Of a DNA stretch of 64,000 nt, positions 46,142 through 57,379 are shown piece by piece; the stretch's first letter is position 1, and each line of letters starts with the position of its first letter. Source of the stretch: Neoceratodus forsteri (lineage: Eukaryota > Chordata > Ceratodontiformes > Ceratodontidae); NCBI GenBank assembly GCA_016271365.2, contig CM028136.1, positions 469,214,001 to 469,278,000 of the forward strand, read 5' to 3'. The translations under genes were made by a program, and so were the position numbers. The notes beneath the pieces are model-generated. The model was not told the DNA's origin and made no database searches. It was given only the letters and a program-made list of their open reading frames with translations.

Positions 46142-46880
46142 TCAGGATTTGCGGGAAATGATGGGTAAAGCCTGACTGACTGATGAGAGTGGTTCAACCA
46201 GGGACCAACAAAGTGCGAGCGTCAGAGAATCTGAGGGAGAGGGGCGAGAGAGTAAGCATGAGAGATAGGAGAGAAGATCTCCTAACCAAAATTTAAAAGT
46301 GAGTTTGGCACAATGAGTGAGGCACCTATTGGCAAGCAGGGGAAGGGACAGAGCATGGTAGAGGTCGCAGTGATGAGTGCGTGATGGAGCATCAAGGGCA
46401 AATTGACAGAAGGAGTTAAAGAGAACATCAAATATGGTTAGGGAGGATTTGGGAGTGGCACTATTGTCTACATCACAGTAGTCAAAAAAGGGGAGGATCA
46501 TCTTCTGGACTAGTTGATGCCACACCATAGGAGGGATGCAACTATGGTTCCTGAATAAGGTACCAAGCTCGAGACACAATTTTTTCAGGATGCTGTCAAT
46601 GTGCCCAGAGAAGCTAAGGTGTTGGTCCAACCAAACCCCAAGGTATCTAAATGAGGAGGTGTCTTCTATGATTTTCCCATTAAGGGTGAGGAAAGATGGT
46701 AAAGGGAGGAGCCTAGAGACTCTCTGCCTGGTGCCAAAGGTCATGGAGACAGTCCTTTTGGAATTTAGGAATAGTTGACATGAGGTAAACCATAGCTGAA
46801 CCTGGTGGAAGTCATGCTGAAGGGTGGTTGCTACATTGGTGGGGCATTTGTTAGAGAACAGGGCAGTATTTGTGGTGCTG
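46142..46880 (-). pseudogene. L2-like LINE reverse transcriptase C-terminal region
   Basis: The minus frame is open from about 46860 to 46142. It starts just after where YADD should be, reading STTNTALFSN, so the catalytic motif is degenerate. It continues with VQLWFTSCQLFLNSKRT, SFRYLGVWLDQHLSF (about 46660-46615), LPFFDYCDV and SRTHHCDLYHALSLP, a series typical of L2/Maui-type LINE RT ends. Family role: copying element RNA at the target site. The stop at 46142 ends the frame near the expected length of this region. The upstream RT and endonuclease are missing. Confidence 0.8.
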
Positions 46881-47423
46881 CTTCTATTCTAATTCTTGAT
46901 CAGCAACATGCACCTATCAACATATACTTACCAAAATTATAATATGGTACAGAGCCAAAGAGGCCATCATCCTGGCATCCAGGAATTTGTTTTCTCCAAT
47001 CTTCTTCCACCCCCCTCCCTAACACACACAAACATTACAGTCACAGCAGCCAACTTGAATAAAAAAAATACATATTTAGAGAGATCTTACTATGATGGGA
47101 CACTCTTTCCCCCCAACCTGTTAATCTGCAGAAAACATCCAGTGATAGAGCAGCAGGGCAATGATCCACATAAATATTCCTTGCCATGGCTCATTCTATC
47201 TCCAACAATGACAAGACATTGAAAAGTTCTTTAAATATACTGTACCTCCATGCAGTGTTGCATTATTAGGAAAAAAAAACATAAGTAATTCTAAAATATA
47301 CATTGTCTCCTCATTACTTTTCTATTGGCAATTTTAAACCTTATTTACAGAATAGAAATTTTGTATATACTGTAGGAAAGGGGAAATTGTTTAATTAGGA
47401 AAGGCACACTAAGCTAAGCTAAG
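46881..47423. other. No gene recognised
   Basis: AT-rich unassigned sequence; short frames have no features. Confidence 0.4.
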
Positions 47424-47575
47424 AACTTGTTTGCAGGTGTGACCTGGGAACACAATGAAGTTAAATGACTTGCTAGGGTCACACAGTATGCAGGTGGGGG
47501 CTGATGGGATTCAAACCCAGGTCTCCAGGTTTGCAGCTTAGTGCCCTTAACAACCATGCTATACTGCTTCCTAAT
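47424..47575 (+). mobile_element. MIR-type SINE
   Basis: The segment gttaaatgacttgctagggt, then cacacagt, gattcaaacccaggtctcc and ccatgctatactgcttcc follow the order of the MIR core and 3' part. MIRs are ancient tRNA-derived CORE-SINEs mobilised by L2-type LINEs. The tRNA-like head is not recognisable. Confidence 0.85.
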
Positions 47576-48175
47576 ATATGTACTACAAATTGAAATAATT
47601 ACCCACTTTCTCCCATCAGGCTGAAAGAAAAACATATAACTATTACAGTATTACATATCTGTCAAGTTGATCTGAATCATATTAAACACAACTGCATACT
47701 TTTATTTAGGCCAGTCAAGAGCAGTCTAAATAGGATTTGGATATTGTTGTTATCATAACATCTTTCTTTTATTTTCTCCTCCCTCTGTGTAATTTATGGC
47801 TAAAGCCCTTTCCTGGGGAACAGATTATTTGAATGAAAGTTTATTTATATCAGACTCTGTTGGAGTTGTTCATCTCAGATGAAGATCTAACACACAATCT
47901 GTCTTGAATAGCATGAATCTGAAATGGATTTGCAGCCTGAAGAACAATTCCACACTTTATGGGTTATAGCATGGTGTGTAGAAAGATAAGGAAAAAGAAC
48001 ATTACTGAAGTCCTTTCGCAATCTGGTGCCACCTTTTTACTTTAACCATTACAGACAGTGTGGTTTATGCTGATTTGCTGTTTTACTTAAATGTTTCCAT
48101 ATAGCTACAACTCTTCAAAGCTAAGCTGAAGAACTGACAAAAACATACATTTAGGAGTATATTAAGAAAGAAGCA
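47576..48175. other. No gene recognised
   Basis: AT-rich unassigned sequence. Confidence 0.4.
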
Positions 48176-48300
48176 GGGGGCAGTAGGGATGCCAGAGACA
48201 AGAAGGGGCCTGCAGAGACAGAATAGGCAGGGAACAGCTGTGCAGACTTGGTGGGCCAAGCGGTCCTTTTCTGCTAACAAATGCTATCTCTAGGCTTGTA
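48176..48300 (+). mobile_element. CR1-type LINE 3' end fragment
   Basis: Contains cttggtgggccaagcggtcc then ttttctgct, resembling the 3' UTR of CR1-like LINEs (tgggccgaatggtccttatctgc-type). The CR1 at 51000-51070 has a related sequence on the other strand. Confidence 0.65.
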
Positions 48301-48469
48301 AGAACTTTTTTTCATACATGTTTCTCTAGAAGACCATTTTATTAAATATAACACTTAATAAAGTCTATTGCCTTATCTTTTTATCACTGTAGCTGTAGAA
48401 TTCGTATATGCATACATACACACACAGTGTACATACATACATTATGTAAAGCTATAGAGAGGACAGAAG

Positions 48470-48840
48470 ACCACTGGTCTATTGATTTTCCCTATGATTC
48501 ACTGAGGGGACTCTGCTGTCAGCTCTTTTCATCAAAGTACTTGTTAAGTCTGAACTTGAAGATTGTTACAGTATCAACTGATACTGTCTGATCTGAAACT
48601 CTAGTCCAAGGGGGTTCCCCACACATTGAAAAATAGTTCTTTATTTTGTTTCCATTAAATCTCTTTCATTTCAATGACATGGTGTGTCCCTTGTCCTTTT
48701 GCGTACCTTCTGCATACTAAAAACTGTATTTGGTATGATAGTGCAATTTATTTCAGATATTTGAAAATTATGATTATGTCCCCTATGATGTTTTTCCCCC
48801 ATGGAACCACCCACACTGTTGCTTCTCTTTAAATTTTCTG
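48470..48840 (-). pseudogene. Old CR1-like ORF2 C-terminal remnant
   Basis: In minus translation across several frames I see KRFNGNKIKNYFSMCG and VTIFKFRLNKYF, reminiscent of the C-terminal end of CR1-like ORF2 (R-K-N-F-F ... W-N-x-L-P ... F-K-x-x-x-D). Stops and frame changes are frequent, so this is an ancient fragment. Confidence 0.5.
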
Positions 48841-49892
48841 CTGCAGATAAGTACTACTAGGTCATTTTGTTGCTTGGTTTCAGTAATCTCTATGCCATTT
48901 AGGTAATATTTTACCTTCATTTTTCTACTTTTCTAGATCCATCACTTTACTCGTATCAGCACTGGAGTTCATCTATCCATCTGTAAAAGTTCTGCCTATA
49001 TGAAGAATGCATCTATAATAACCAGAAACATTTGTCTTTCTTTCTTTGTAATACAGCATGTGCATTTTCTGCCATAGCTTCATAGATCATCTTTACGGAT
49101 GACCTGGTGCGAAAGCTGGCATGTTTATATATTTTGGTGTAAACAGAATGCCCATTGGATTACTTTCAATAATCAAATCTATGTTTGGCCAACAGGAAAA
49201 AAACAAAACTATAGGCAAAGGAGTTCATTCTTATATTTTCAAGATTATCTGAATACAACTCCTGATGTGGACATAGCTGTAACATCTTAGAAATTATAAT
49301 GCTAAAACCATATGAATGCAAACTATTAGATTAATATGAAAGTCACAATATGAACAGAAATCCTATTCATTTCCATTCTATTTTATTTTAATTCAGGTGG
49401 TAAATTATATATTTATCATGTTATGTTCTTACCTATTTTTTAGCAATTTACTATACAACTGCAGGTCAACCTGCCAAAGTTTAATGGATGATCGCAGATA
49501 GAAAAGGAATGGAATGTGAATTGCATTCCATTCATAATATCTCCCAAAGGCTTTTGTGACCCATGAACTATTGGCAGCAGATTCTGGGCCTACAAGGAGA
49601 GGTTATGAATATCGTACCCTGTCAGGTACAGTAGTGGAGACAGTGCTCCTGCTTTCCAAGTAGTAATAGACAGATTGCTGAGAGGACAAAAACACAAAGT
49701 GGTACCCAGCATGAGTAGGGACAAACATTCATCAGCTGAGCTTGTAAGTGTGCCATTCTACTATTAGAGTCTGGCACTAATTTGTAACATAAAGAGTAGA
49801 CAAAATGGACCCTAAGTCCTTTTTTGCCACTATATTACTACAGTCTGTTACTAATGTATCCTACTGTATTAAAGAAAACTGACAGAGGTTAA
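48841..49892. other. No gene recognised
   Basis: AT-rich unassigned sequence. Confidence 0.4.
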
Positions 49893-50003
49893 TTAAATGC
49901 TCAGAGAGAATGAAAAAGTGAGAGGTGATAAAGTAACTTGCTCATGGTGACAAAATGAATAAGTGGCAGAGGTGGGATTCAAATCTGGGTCTCCATAGAT
50001 ATG
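49893..50003 (+). mobile_element. MIR-type SINE, second copy
   Basis: Contains gaggtgataaagtaacttgc, then gtggcagaggtgggattcaa and tctgggtctcc, matching the MIR core order. More diverged than the copy at 47424. Confidence 0.7.
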
Positions 50004-50117
50004 GGTTACATGGTTCTTAGATTTATCATTTGTATGGATATGGATTGCATGTTTCTTAGATTTACCATCTTCATGGGTATGGATTACATGTTTCATAGAT
50101 TTACCAGATGTGTCCCT
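49995..50117. repeat. 39-bp tandem repeat, three copies
   Basis: The phrase atgg(g/a)tt(a/g)catg recurs at 50001, 50040 and 50079, exactly 39 bp apart, followed by cttagattta. A minus frame through it repeats a 13-residue GKSKKHAIHIHTN-type unit, which simply reflects the DNA repeat. Confidence 0.85.
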
Positions 50118-50984
50118 TGCTGATACTGGCATTTCATTTAGAAATTAAAGGCTTTGTATTTTATTTGGTTTGTAGACATTTTCACAATAAATAACCTCAG
50201 AATGGACCCACACATGCATGCTTAGCTCAGCCCTTGGTCCCCAGGAGTTGCTGGATTATCCAAAGATCAGAAAACCTTGCTAGAATGAAAAGATTGTGTT
50301 GATTTGAATTTTGAACACTTTCTCCTGCATGACAGCAATTTTACTAAAATAATCTAAAAATAGCCATACAGTTTTTACAGGAAAAATACAAGTGATACTG
50401 CAGAATATGAAAATTCCATCCATCATCTAAATGCTAAAAACTAGCAGTATAGATTGAGATATAATTGGAAACTCTAGTTTACAGTTCAGTCAGAAATGGG
50501 CCTCTAAAACTGAATCTCAGTGCTTTTCTCCCCATAAATGCACTGTACATACAATAAGTGGAAGTTGCTCTTTCTTCAAGTCATGTACAAAGTCTGTATG
50601 AATTATTAACATGTTACTCACAATCTGCTCCTCCTGAGAAAACAATCCAAATGTTAGACTCATACATCAGAGGATGGGGATGTTTCTTTGTATTTTATAC
50701 TGTTTTTTCCCTCATGGTTGTGGTGCAGAACAGCTTCCTACGATTACCCTTTGCCAGCCATCTAATTTAAATGATGTACACTGGAAGTCATATACAATTT
50801 ATTACATGCAGGCACCATTGTCTATGGTTAAACTCACTTTATTGATAGTATTTCTTATTTTTTTCAATGAAACATATGGGATACCACAGTGCATGATATG
50901 TTTATGCAATCTTTCCTGAATCAGTGTTATGACAGTGTCATACTTTCACACAGTATTTTGTTTCTTGGTTTAATTCTCTGTATT
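50118..50984. other. No gene recognised
   Basis: AT-rich unassigned sequence upstream (plus coordinates) of the CR1 3' end. Confidence 0.4.
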
Positions 50985-51077
50985 ACTACTACATAGATAC
51001 ACAGATACAGTACATAGTGTCAGCAGATAAGGGCCTACGGTCCACCCAGTCTACCCATTTGAGCTTATAAGTTTACT

Positions 51078-51594
51078 TTATGTTTTCCTAGAAGTCTGTT
51101 GCCCCTTAACCCTGATCTCCAGAATTCCTTTATGTCTATCCCATTCATTCTTAAATCCCATGATTTTTTCAGCCCCCACCACTTCCTCTGGCAGGGTGTT
51201 CCACTTGTCCACTACCCATTTTGTGAAGAAATTCTTCCTCATGTTTCCTCTGAATCGTCCTCCCTCCAACTTCATCCCATGCCTTCTGGTCCTGGAACAT
51301 CTTTTTCACTTAAAAATAGTATATTCCTGCACCCTGTTCCTCCCTGTAAGATACTTGTATGTCTCTATCATATCCCCTCTCTCCCTTCTCCCCTCTAGGG
51401 AGTACATATTCAATTCCTTCAACCTGTTCTCATAGGACTTGTGATGCAATCCATGTACCATCTTTGTTGCCATCCTCTGAACCTTCTCTACCCTGTCTAT
51501 GTCCTTACATAAGTAAGGTCTCCAGAACTGTACAGTGTACTCCAGGTGGGGCCTCACTAGTGTCTTGTATAGTGGAATTATGACCTCCCTTTTC
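51078..51594 (-). pseudogene. CR1 ORF2 C-terminal segment (3' part)
   Basis: Frame 51557-51306 starts [16 protein letters not shown] (first codon not a true start) and includes KVQRMATKM and [19 protein letters not shown]; frame 51275-51078 has RKNFFTKWVVDKWNTLPEEV, the usual C-terminus of CR1 ORF2. The two frames are separated by a shift near 51290. This segment is the continuation of 53861-54614, displaced by the Penelope-like insertion. Confidence 0.85.
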
Positions 51595-52280
51595 CTGCTG
51601 GTGATGCAAAGAAAAAAAGGAAGTACGAGTACACCTTCGGCTTTTTCAATGCTAAATTAGCTTGTTTATTGCCAGAACATCCATGGCCAGTAACCCTGTG
51701 CTTCGGCTAGAATGCCTTCAAGGGGGTTTGGCTATGTACAAGAACACAAACTCATTTATACATAGTGTGACATCATAAAAAAGTGACATAAGTATTTAAA
51801 TGCACATGCCACTAACTATACATACATATTAATACAAAAAACACATCCACATCTATTTATACAAAACTCATTTTGCCACTTCCTTATTTCTCATATTCCA
51901 CATAATTTATTCTAAATGTGGAGCAATATTCATCCTTTTTTATTTATGATGAGAGGGGGGATTTTTTTGGAGGGGAAGGCAAAAAAAGACAATAAAGTAG
52001 TGGTATACTAAGGATAAGTAGAAATATTCACAACTTTATCACAGGACAATTTCTATAAGAAGATAGATAGAGGTAGATCTGAGTACACCGAGAAGACATC
52101 AAGATGTGATCACCCTTAATCTACTTCCATCCACTGTGTGGTTGAAAGAACCATTCATAGGGCTTGGGGATCCGCAGACATTCATTCACCAGATTATCTG
52201 TAAGAGAAGAAGAAAAGATAAAAATATATTAGATCAAAATTCATTTTTCAGAAATAACATCATAAAACATAGTTAACCTA

Positions 52281-52700
52281 TTATTTCTTTCCTTTAAGAA
52301 AGGGCTTTAGGTCCCATTGTTCATTAAGCCCATCTGGTTTTACTGTCCTCAAATTAAAGAGCCACCAGCTTTCTTTTTTCAAAAGTTCATTTATTCTGTC
52401 ACCACCATATTTAAGGGGTTGTTGCCAATCTATCCCCATAAATTTGAGGCTCTTTGGATCTGAGTTATGTTTTTGTGAAAAGTGTAAACATATCGGAGTA
52501 TCTGTTTTCCCATTTATTATATTTCTAATATGTTCCTGGATTCTCTGTTTGAGAGCCCTGGTGATACATCCAATGTATAATTGGTTACACCCACACCATA
52601 TAGCATATACAACAAATGAGGTATCACAATTAATAAATTCCTTAATAATATGCTTTTCTCCATTCATAGGGTGTATAAACTCAGGTCCTGTATTGTAGTA
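52281..52700 (-). pseudogene. Penelope-like GIY-YIG endonuclease domain
   Basis: Frame 52667-52281 contains FVVYAIWCGCNQLYIG (about 52620-52570), in which GIY reads VVY and YIG is kept, followed by TRALKQRIQEHIRNI, HFSQKHNSDPKSLKF and a C-terminal KESWWLFNLRTVKPDGLNEQ. In Penelope-like elements this domain cuts the target. An upstream Cys-rich segment (CQRCNVCYYN-like, near 52710-52690) may be the zinc-binding linker. The frame ends at 52281. Confidence 0.85.
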
Positions 52701-53068
52701 ATAACAGACATTGCATCTTTGACATTTAAAATTTCCCTCTGGTTTATTTCCTAACCATGTTTTTTTGTCTGGTTTTATTAATCTGCTTCTGACAATTTTG
52801 TCTTTTAAATTCTGACCTCTTGAAAAGGTGATTCTTGTTTTGTCTCCTACCTCTCTTTTTAAATCTCAATCTGAATGTAGTATATGTCAATTTCTATATA
52901 TGATGTTCCCTATCTGTCCTGACCAGTTGTTGTATTCAGTGACAAATGTCACTGGGTTATTAGTGTTTGTGACTTCTTTCTTTTTCTCTGTCAGCAATTC
53001 TTCTCTCCTAACAGCATATACTTTATGCAGTGCCTGAGTCAGTAATTCATTTTTATAACCCCTTTCCA

Positions 53069-53841
53069 AAAATCTTTAAGTTGCTCTGCTTGAATCCAGA
53101 AGCTCTGATCTACAGAACAGTTCCTATGTAAATGTAGGAACCGTCCAAAAGGAATGGATTCATTTAATTTTTGGGGTGTGCACTGTCAGCCCTAAGTAAG
53201 GTATTGGTAGCAGTAGATTTTCTATGGTTTTGTGTGGTGATAGGGCCTCCATGTGATATAGATTTTTTCAAAGTTAGATCCAAAAAGTCTATCTCATCAA
53301 AGTTTGTTTTTGAAGTGAACTTCATATTAATATTGTTGTTATTTAGCAATCCAACAAATTGTTCTGCCTCCTCTCTGTCCCCTTTCCATACAACCAAGAT
53401 ATTGCCAATAGAGTGTGTCCATAGGGCTATTTTCTCTAGGTAGGGGTTCAAATTCTGAAAGACTGTAATTTCTTCCCACTTCCCTAGAAATAGGTTAGCA
53501 TATGATGGGGCCATACAGGCTCCCATAGCTGTCCCCCTTATTTGCCTAAAATGGTCACCTAAGAATTCTAAATAGTTGTGGGTCAAAATGAACTGGGTTG
53601 CTCACAGAATGAAGTCTATAGGGATTTCATTTGTACTTCCCCTTTTCTCTAGGAAGTACCTACAGGCATTTAACCCCTGTTCATGTGGTATATGGGTGTA
53701 TATGGATTCTGCATCAATAGTTAGCCATAGCATGTCGTCTGTCCACTGCACTTCTTTCAGTTTATTAAGAACATGTGTAGTGTCCTTTGTGTAAGATGGA
53801 AGTTTGACTACTTCTCTCTGTAGAAAGAAGTCCACAAACAT
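53069..53841 (-). pseudogene. Penelope-like reverse transcriptase, 5'-truncated
   Basis: Frame 53841-53602 has LPSYTKDTTHVLNKL and LTIDAESIYTHIPHEQGL, and frame 53586-53164 has RGTAMGACMAPSYANLFLG, as in Penelope-like RTs. The catalytic YIDD region reads THSIGNILVVW, so both active-site Asp residues are lost. NFDEIDFLDL follows. A frameshift near 53595 and another past 53160 break the ORF. The fingers region upstream was lost at the 53847 junction. Confidence 0.85.
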
Positions 53842-53860
53842 GCCAAGCTGCTGGTGATGC

Positions 53861-54614
53861 CCCTGCCTATGTATCCCAGCATCCTATTTGCTTTACTTGC
53901 TGCCTTGTCACACTGTTTCCCTACCTTTAGGTCATCAGAGATGGTAACCCCAAGATCCCTTTCCTGCTTGGTGCATGCTATAGCCTCACCCCCCAACTGA
54001 TATATTGTGCCAGGGTTTTTGTGCCCCATATGCATTATCTTGCACTTCTTTGCATTGAATTTCAACTGCCAAACTCCTGACCATTCTTCAAGTTTCTGCA
54101 GGTCCCTTCTCAATCTGTCTACACCCTCTGGTGTGTCTACTCTGTTACAGAGCTTTGCGTCATCAGCAAACAGGAAAATTCTGCCTTCTAGGTCCTGCAC
54201 AATGTCACTGATAAAGATGTTGAATAGGACCGGTCCCAGCACTGATCCCTGTAGTACCCCACTGGTCACTCCTCTCTCTGTGGAGTGGCAGCCATTTACC
54301 ACCACCATCTGTGTCCTGCTGCCCAGCCAGTTACCTACCCACTGCACTACTGTCCTGCCCACACCCATATTACCCAGTTTGTGTAATAGTCTCCTATGTG
54401 ACATAGTGTCAAAAGCCTTGTTGAAGTCCAGATAGGCCATGTCTACTGCCCTCCCCTGATCCACCTCCCTAGTCACCCAGTCAAAAATTTCAATGAGGTT
54501 GGTCTGACATGACCTCCCCATGGTGAAATGATGCTGTTTTGGGTCCTGTAGTCCATTGACAGCCAGATGTTCCACCAATCTCTCCTTCAGTAGTGCTTCC
54601 ATGATCTTCTCCAC
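53861..54614 (-). pseudogene. CR1 reverse transcriptase core
   Basis: Open minus frame with RT motifs in order: PKQHHFTMGRSCQTNL (near 54560-54510), DMAYLDFNKAFDTM with the first catalytic Asp (about 54440-54400), GVTSGVLQGSVLGPVLFN (about 54270-54218), FLFADDAKL with the catalytic Asp pair (about 54180-54154), then KQERDLGVTIS and ASKANRMLGYIGRGI just before the Penelope junction. This domain primes and copies element RNA at the nick. The stretch is intact for about 250 codons, unusually well preserved in this window. Its continuation is at 51594-51078. Confidence 0.92.
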
Positions 54615-54859
54615 TACCGAGGTGAGGCTGACTGGTCTGTAGTTCCCGCTTTCTCTTTGTTCTCACTTTTGTATAAGGGGACTACATCTGCTGTCCTCCA
54701 GTCTTTGGGTACCTCCCCTGTTTCCAGTGATCAGCTAAACAGGATTGCCAGAGGTTCAGCCACCATCTCTCTTAGTTCTTTAAGAACCCTGGGTTGCACT
54801 CCATCTGGCTCCATTGCTTTTTCAACTCTTATTATTTCCAGTTCCTTCAGGACCCTTTC

Positions 54860-55240
54860 TCATGTAAAGGGATTTGTGTCCATTTCAACACTATTCCCAC
54901 CCCTTGTACTCCCTTCAGACCCATTACCCTCCTCTTCCTCAGTAAAGACTGAGCAGAAATACCTGTTCAATATGTCAACTTTACTGTTGTCATCCTCCAC
55001 GTGGCCCCCATCCTCCCCCTTCAGTCTCACTATCCCTCCCTTTGCCTTTCTATTTTCACTTACGTACCTGTAAAATGTTTTGTCCCCTCTACCCACTGAT
55101 TTTGCAATGTGCTTTTCTGTCTGATCTTTGGCGTCCCTTACTGACCTCCATGCCTCTCTTTGCTTCTCCTGGTACTTCTTCCTATCCCCTTCTGCATGTG
55201 TCTTTTTGTATTGCCTGAATGCAATATTTTTGGCTTTCAC
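54860..55240 (-). pseudogene. CR1 ORF2 region between endonuclease and RT
   Basis: Lys/Arg-rich frame with FRQYKKTHAEGDRKKYQEKQ, KHIAKSVGRGDKTFYRYV and LNRYFCSVFTEEEEG, the usual sequence joining endonuclease and RT in CR1-type LINEs. The frame stops near 54860 and resumes in another frame before 54614. Confidence 0.8.
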
Positions 55241-55264
55241 TTTCTCTGCTACCTTCTCGGAAAA

Positions 55265-56113
55265 TCATAATGGCCTTCTCTTCCTTTTCCCCTTGCTAAC
55301 CTGCTTAATACATAATTCTGTTGTTCTTGTAATCCCCATTTTAAATACTGCCCACTGTTCCTCAACCCCTGATTCCTGCCCCATTCCCCTTAATGCCTCT
55401 TTCAAACATGTCCCCATTTTCCCAAAGTCTGTCCCCCTAAAATCCAGGATACATGTTTTTGTGTGGTTTGGTTCTGCTCCTTCTGTGATTTCAAACCACA
55501 ATGACTGGTGGTCACTGTTTCCCTGGTACTCCCCCACTGTTACCCCCATCACATTGTCCCTGTTTGTGAGCACAAGGTCCAGTATTGCCTTCTACCGAGT
55601 TGATTCCATGACCAGTTGCTTGAGGAAGGCACCCTGAAGGGAGTCCAGGATAAATCTGCTCCTAGTTGATGCTGCTGCTGGGATGCTCCAGTCCACGTCT
55701 GGAATATTTAGGTCTCTAACCAGCACTACCTCACCCTTGTCTGCCATCCTTTGGATGGCTAGCATCAGCTCCCTATCTGTTTCTTCCTCCTGGGCTGGTG
55801 GTCTATAGGCCACACCTGTGCGGATGGCTGGCCCCATTTTCCTTTCCAGCTTAACCCACAGTATCTCACCCCCTTTTTATTCCTCCAGGATCTCCGTGGC
55901 CATTATGTCATTTTTCGCATACAGTGCCACTCATCCTCCCTTTCTACCTACCCTGTCTCTTCTGAATATGTTGTAGCCAGGTATGGCCATCTCCCAGTCA
56001 TGGTTATCATTACACCAGGTCTCTGTGATGGCCACAATGGCCAGGTTCAACTGCACCATGACAGCCTCCAGATCCTCTATCTTGTTGCTAAGGCTCCTGG
56101 CATTGGCACACAT
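55265..56113 (-). pseudogene. CR1 AP-like endonuclease
   Basis: Three frames cover it. 56113-55931 gives NARSLSNKIEDLEAV and AIVAITETW (catalytic Glu of ETW). 55837-55592 gives GVAYRPPAQEEE and VVLVRDLNIPDVDW, where the usual GDFN reads RDLN. 55573-55265 gives GEYQGNSDHQSLWFEI with the SDH catalytic motif. This enzyme nicks DNA to prime reverse transcription. Frameshifts near 55900 and 55590 disable it. Confidence 0.85.
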
Positions 56114-56230
56114 GGCTTTCCATGATTTGACCTCCCTAGACTGTTTAGCTGTTCTAGTCCAGCCCCTTCCATGGTTGTCCTTTATCCCTGGTTATCCTTG
56201 CTGTCTGCCCTTCTTTTGAATTTTGCCCCT

Positions 56231-56893
56231 TTTCTGTCTATCCACCTCTTGGGCACTTATCTCCATCTTTTGCACACTACACTTGTATAGACCCCTCTTG
56301 TATTTTGTACATTGCTGTGCAAACCTCCACTGTTGTGATCTCCCAGGTTGTGCCTATAAATTGGTAACTGCTGTCTAGTGCACATACCTGGTACACACAA
56401 ACTAAAAATAAATAACATTTATAAGTTAATAGGGCCTCCAAGGGGTGTCTCTTATGGTATAAAAGCCTCCTAGCATGTGATTTAGACAAGAGGACCACAA
56501 AGTGAAGCTGAGTGGTTGTTTCTACCCAAATCTCATAAAAGACCCTATAACAACTTGAATTTAGCTCAAGTAATTTATAATAAGTTTATAGTCTTTTGTT
56601 TATTTTTATTTTACCCCCCTCCCAACACTGAAGTGGAGTGCTCCTTCCAAATTCTCCAGCAAAAGAGCACAATATAAAAAGGATAAGAAGTACAGTGGCT
56701 CTGCATGGCGACTGGCTGAAATCTCACTAGTGTTTAATAACATTCAAAATAAAATGTGAGCTATGTAACAGGAGTATAGTTAAAATCCTTATCCACTTTG
56801 TTTCTGCGAAGGAACTTTCATCTTGACTTCCCTAAGAGTGGTTTAATCCTCTTTTTTACTGCTTGTGTGGCTATAAAAACAAGCATGTGTCAA
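56231..56893. other. No gene recognised
   Basis: Possible degraded CR1 5' sequence up to about 56300, then AT-rich unassigned sequence. Confidence 0.4.
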
Positions 56894-57379
56894 TGCCGAA
56901 TGTTTGCTTGCTGGTATTAGCATTGGAAATGTAGGAGTTAGACAGATGCAGAATAGGAATGGCAGTGACGTATTGAACTTCAAGTCAAACCCACCTCCAC
57001 CCTGCAGAGATGGACAGGCATTAGGGTATGCATTTGGGTCATCACCCATTAAGTTCATGCCATTTCACTTCACCCTATCCTGCAGACACTGACACATGTT
57101 GAGGTGTGGCTTGGGGCATTCGGCTGCACAGTCATCCCATTCCATAAAGACATACACTGAAATGGGTGCAGTATAGGAGGATGAGGTGAACTGTGGGGCC
57201 GAAGAGTTAAAGGCACACTTTGATGCCTGTCACTGGCTGCAGGGTGGTGGGGTGGGGGTGGAATGGCATGAGCATTACAGTCAGCAATCCAAAGGCACAC
57301 CCCTGATGCCTGTCAGTCTGTACAGGGTGGGACATTATGGTTAGACACCCCAACACCCCTGGCATTTGTTGGTATTTAC

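Larger units (their letters stand above)
44412..46880 (-). mobile_element. L2-like LINE, 5'-truncated, with long repeated 3' region
   Basis: In element orientation the RT end (46880-46142) is followed by about 1.7 kb of purine-rich (plus-strand) noncoding sequence containing a minisatellite (45098-45860), ending at a TTTATTTATTTATT tail (44412-44432). The tail type and RT motifs suit the L2/CR1 group. The coding part is limited to the RT C-terminus. Confidence 0.65.
51595..53860 (-). mobile_element. Penelope-like element inserted in CR1 with 13-bp target duplication
   Basis: The 13-mer ctgctggtgatgc occurs at 51595-51607 and 53848-53860, exactly bordering the foreign sequence. In element orientation the insert begins inside the reverse transcriptase (53841) and passes through a GIY-YIG-like domain (52667-52281) before about 670 bp of 3' sequence. 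This is the Penelope-like architecture. The N-terminal part is missing, so it is 5'-truncated. Confidence 0.88.
50985..56230 (-). mobile_element. CR1 LINE, nearly full ORF2, split by a Penelope-like element
   Basis: In element orientation: endonuclease (56113-55265), linker (55264-54620), reverse transcriptase (54614-53861), a 2.24-kb foreign insertion (51608-53847), then the RT C-terminal end (51594-51078) and a 3' end with ggcccttatctgctgacact and a (ATACAG)-like tail (51010-50985). The two CR1 halves rejoin in the correct motif order when the insertion is ignored. ORF1 and the 5' region are not recognisable upstream of about 56230. Confidence 0.9.

Noticed and set aside
47424..47575. tRNA gene
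   Set aside because: The gattcaaaccc box resembles a tRNA B box, but no cloverleaf is visible and the order of motifs is that of a MIR SINE.
54007..55637. Plus-strand frames of 138-169 codons
   Set aside because: Antisense shadows of the CR1 ORF2, which shows RT and endonuclease motifs on the minus strand.
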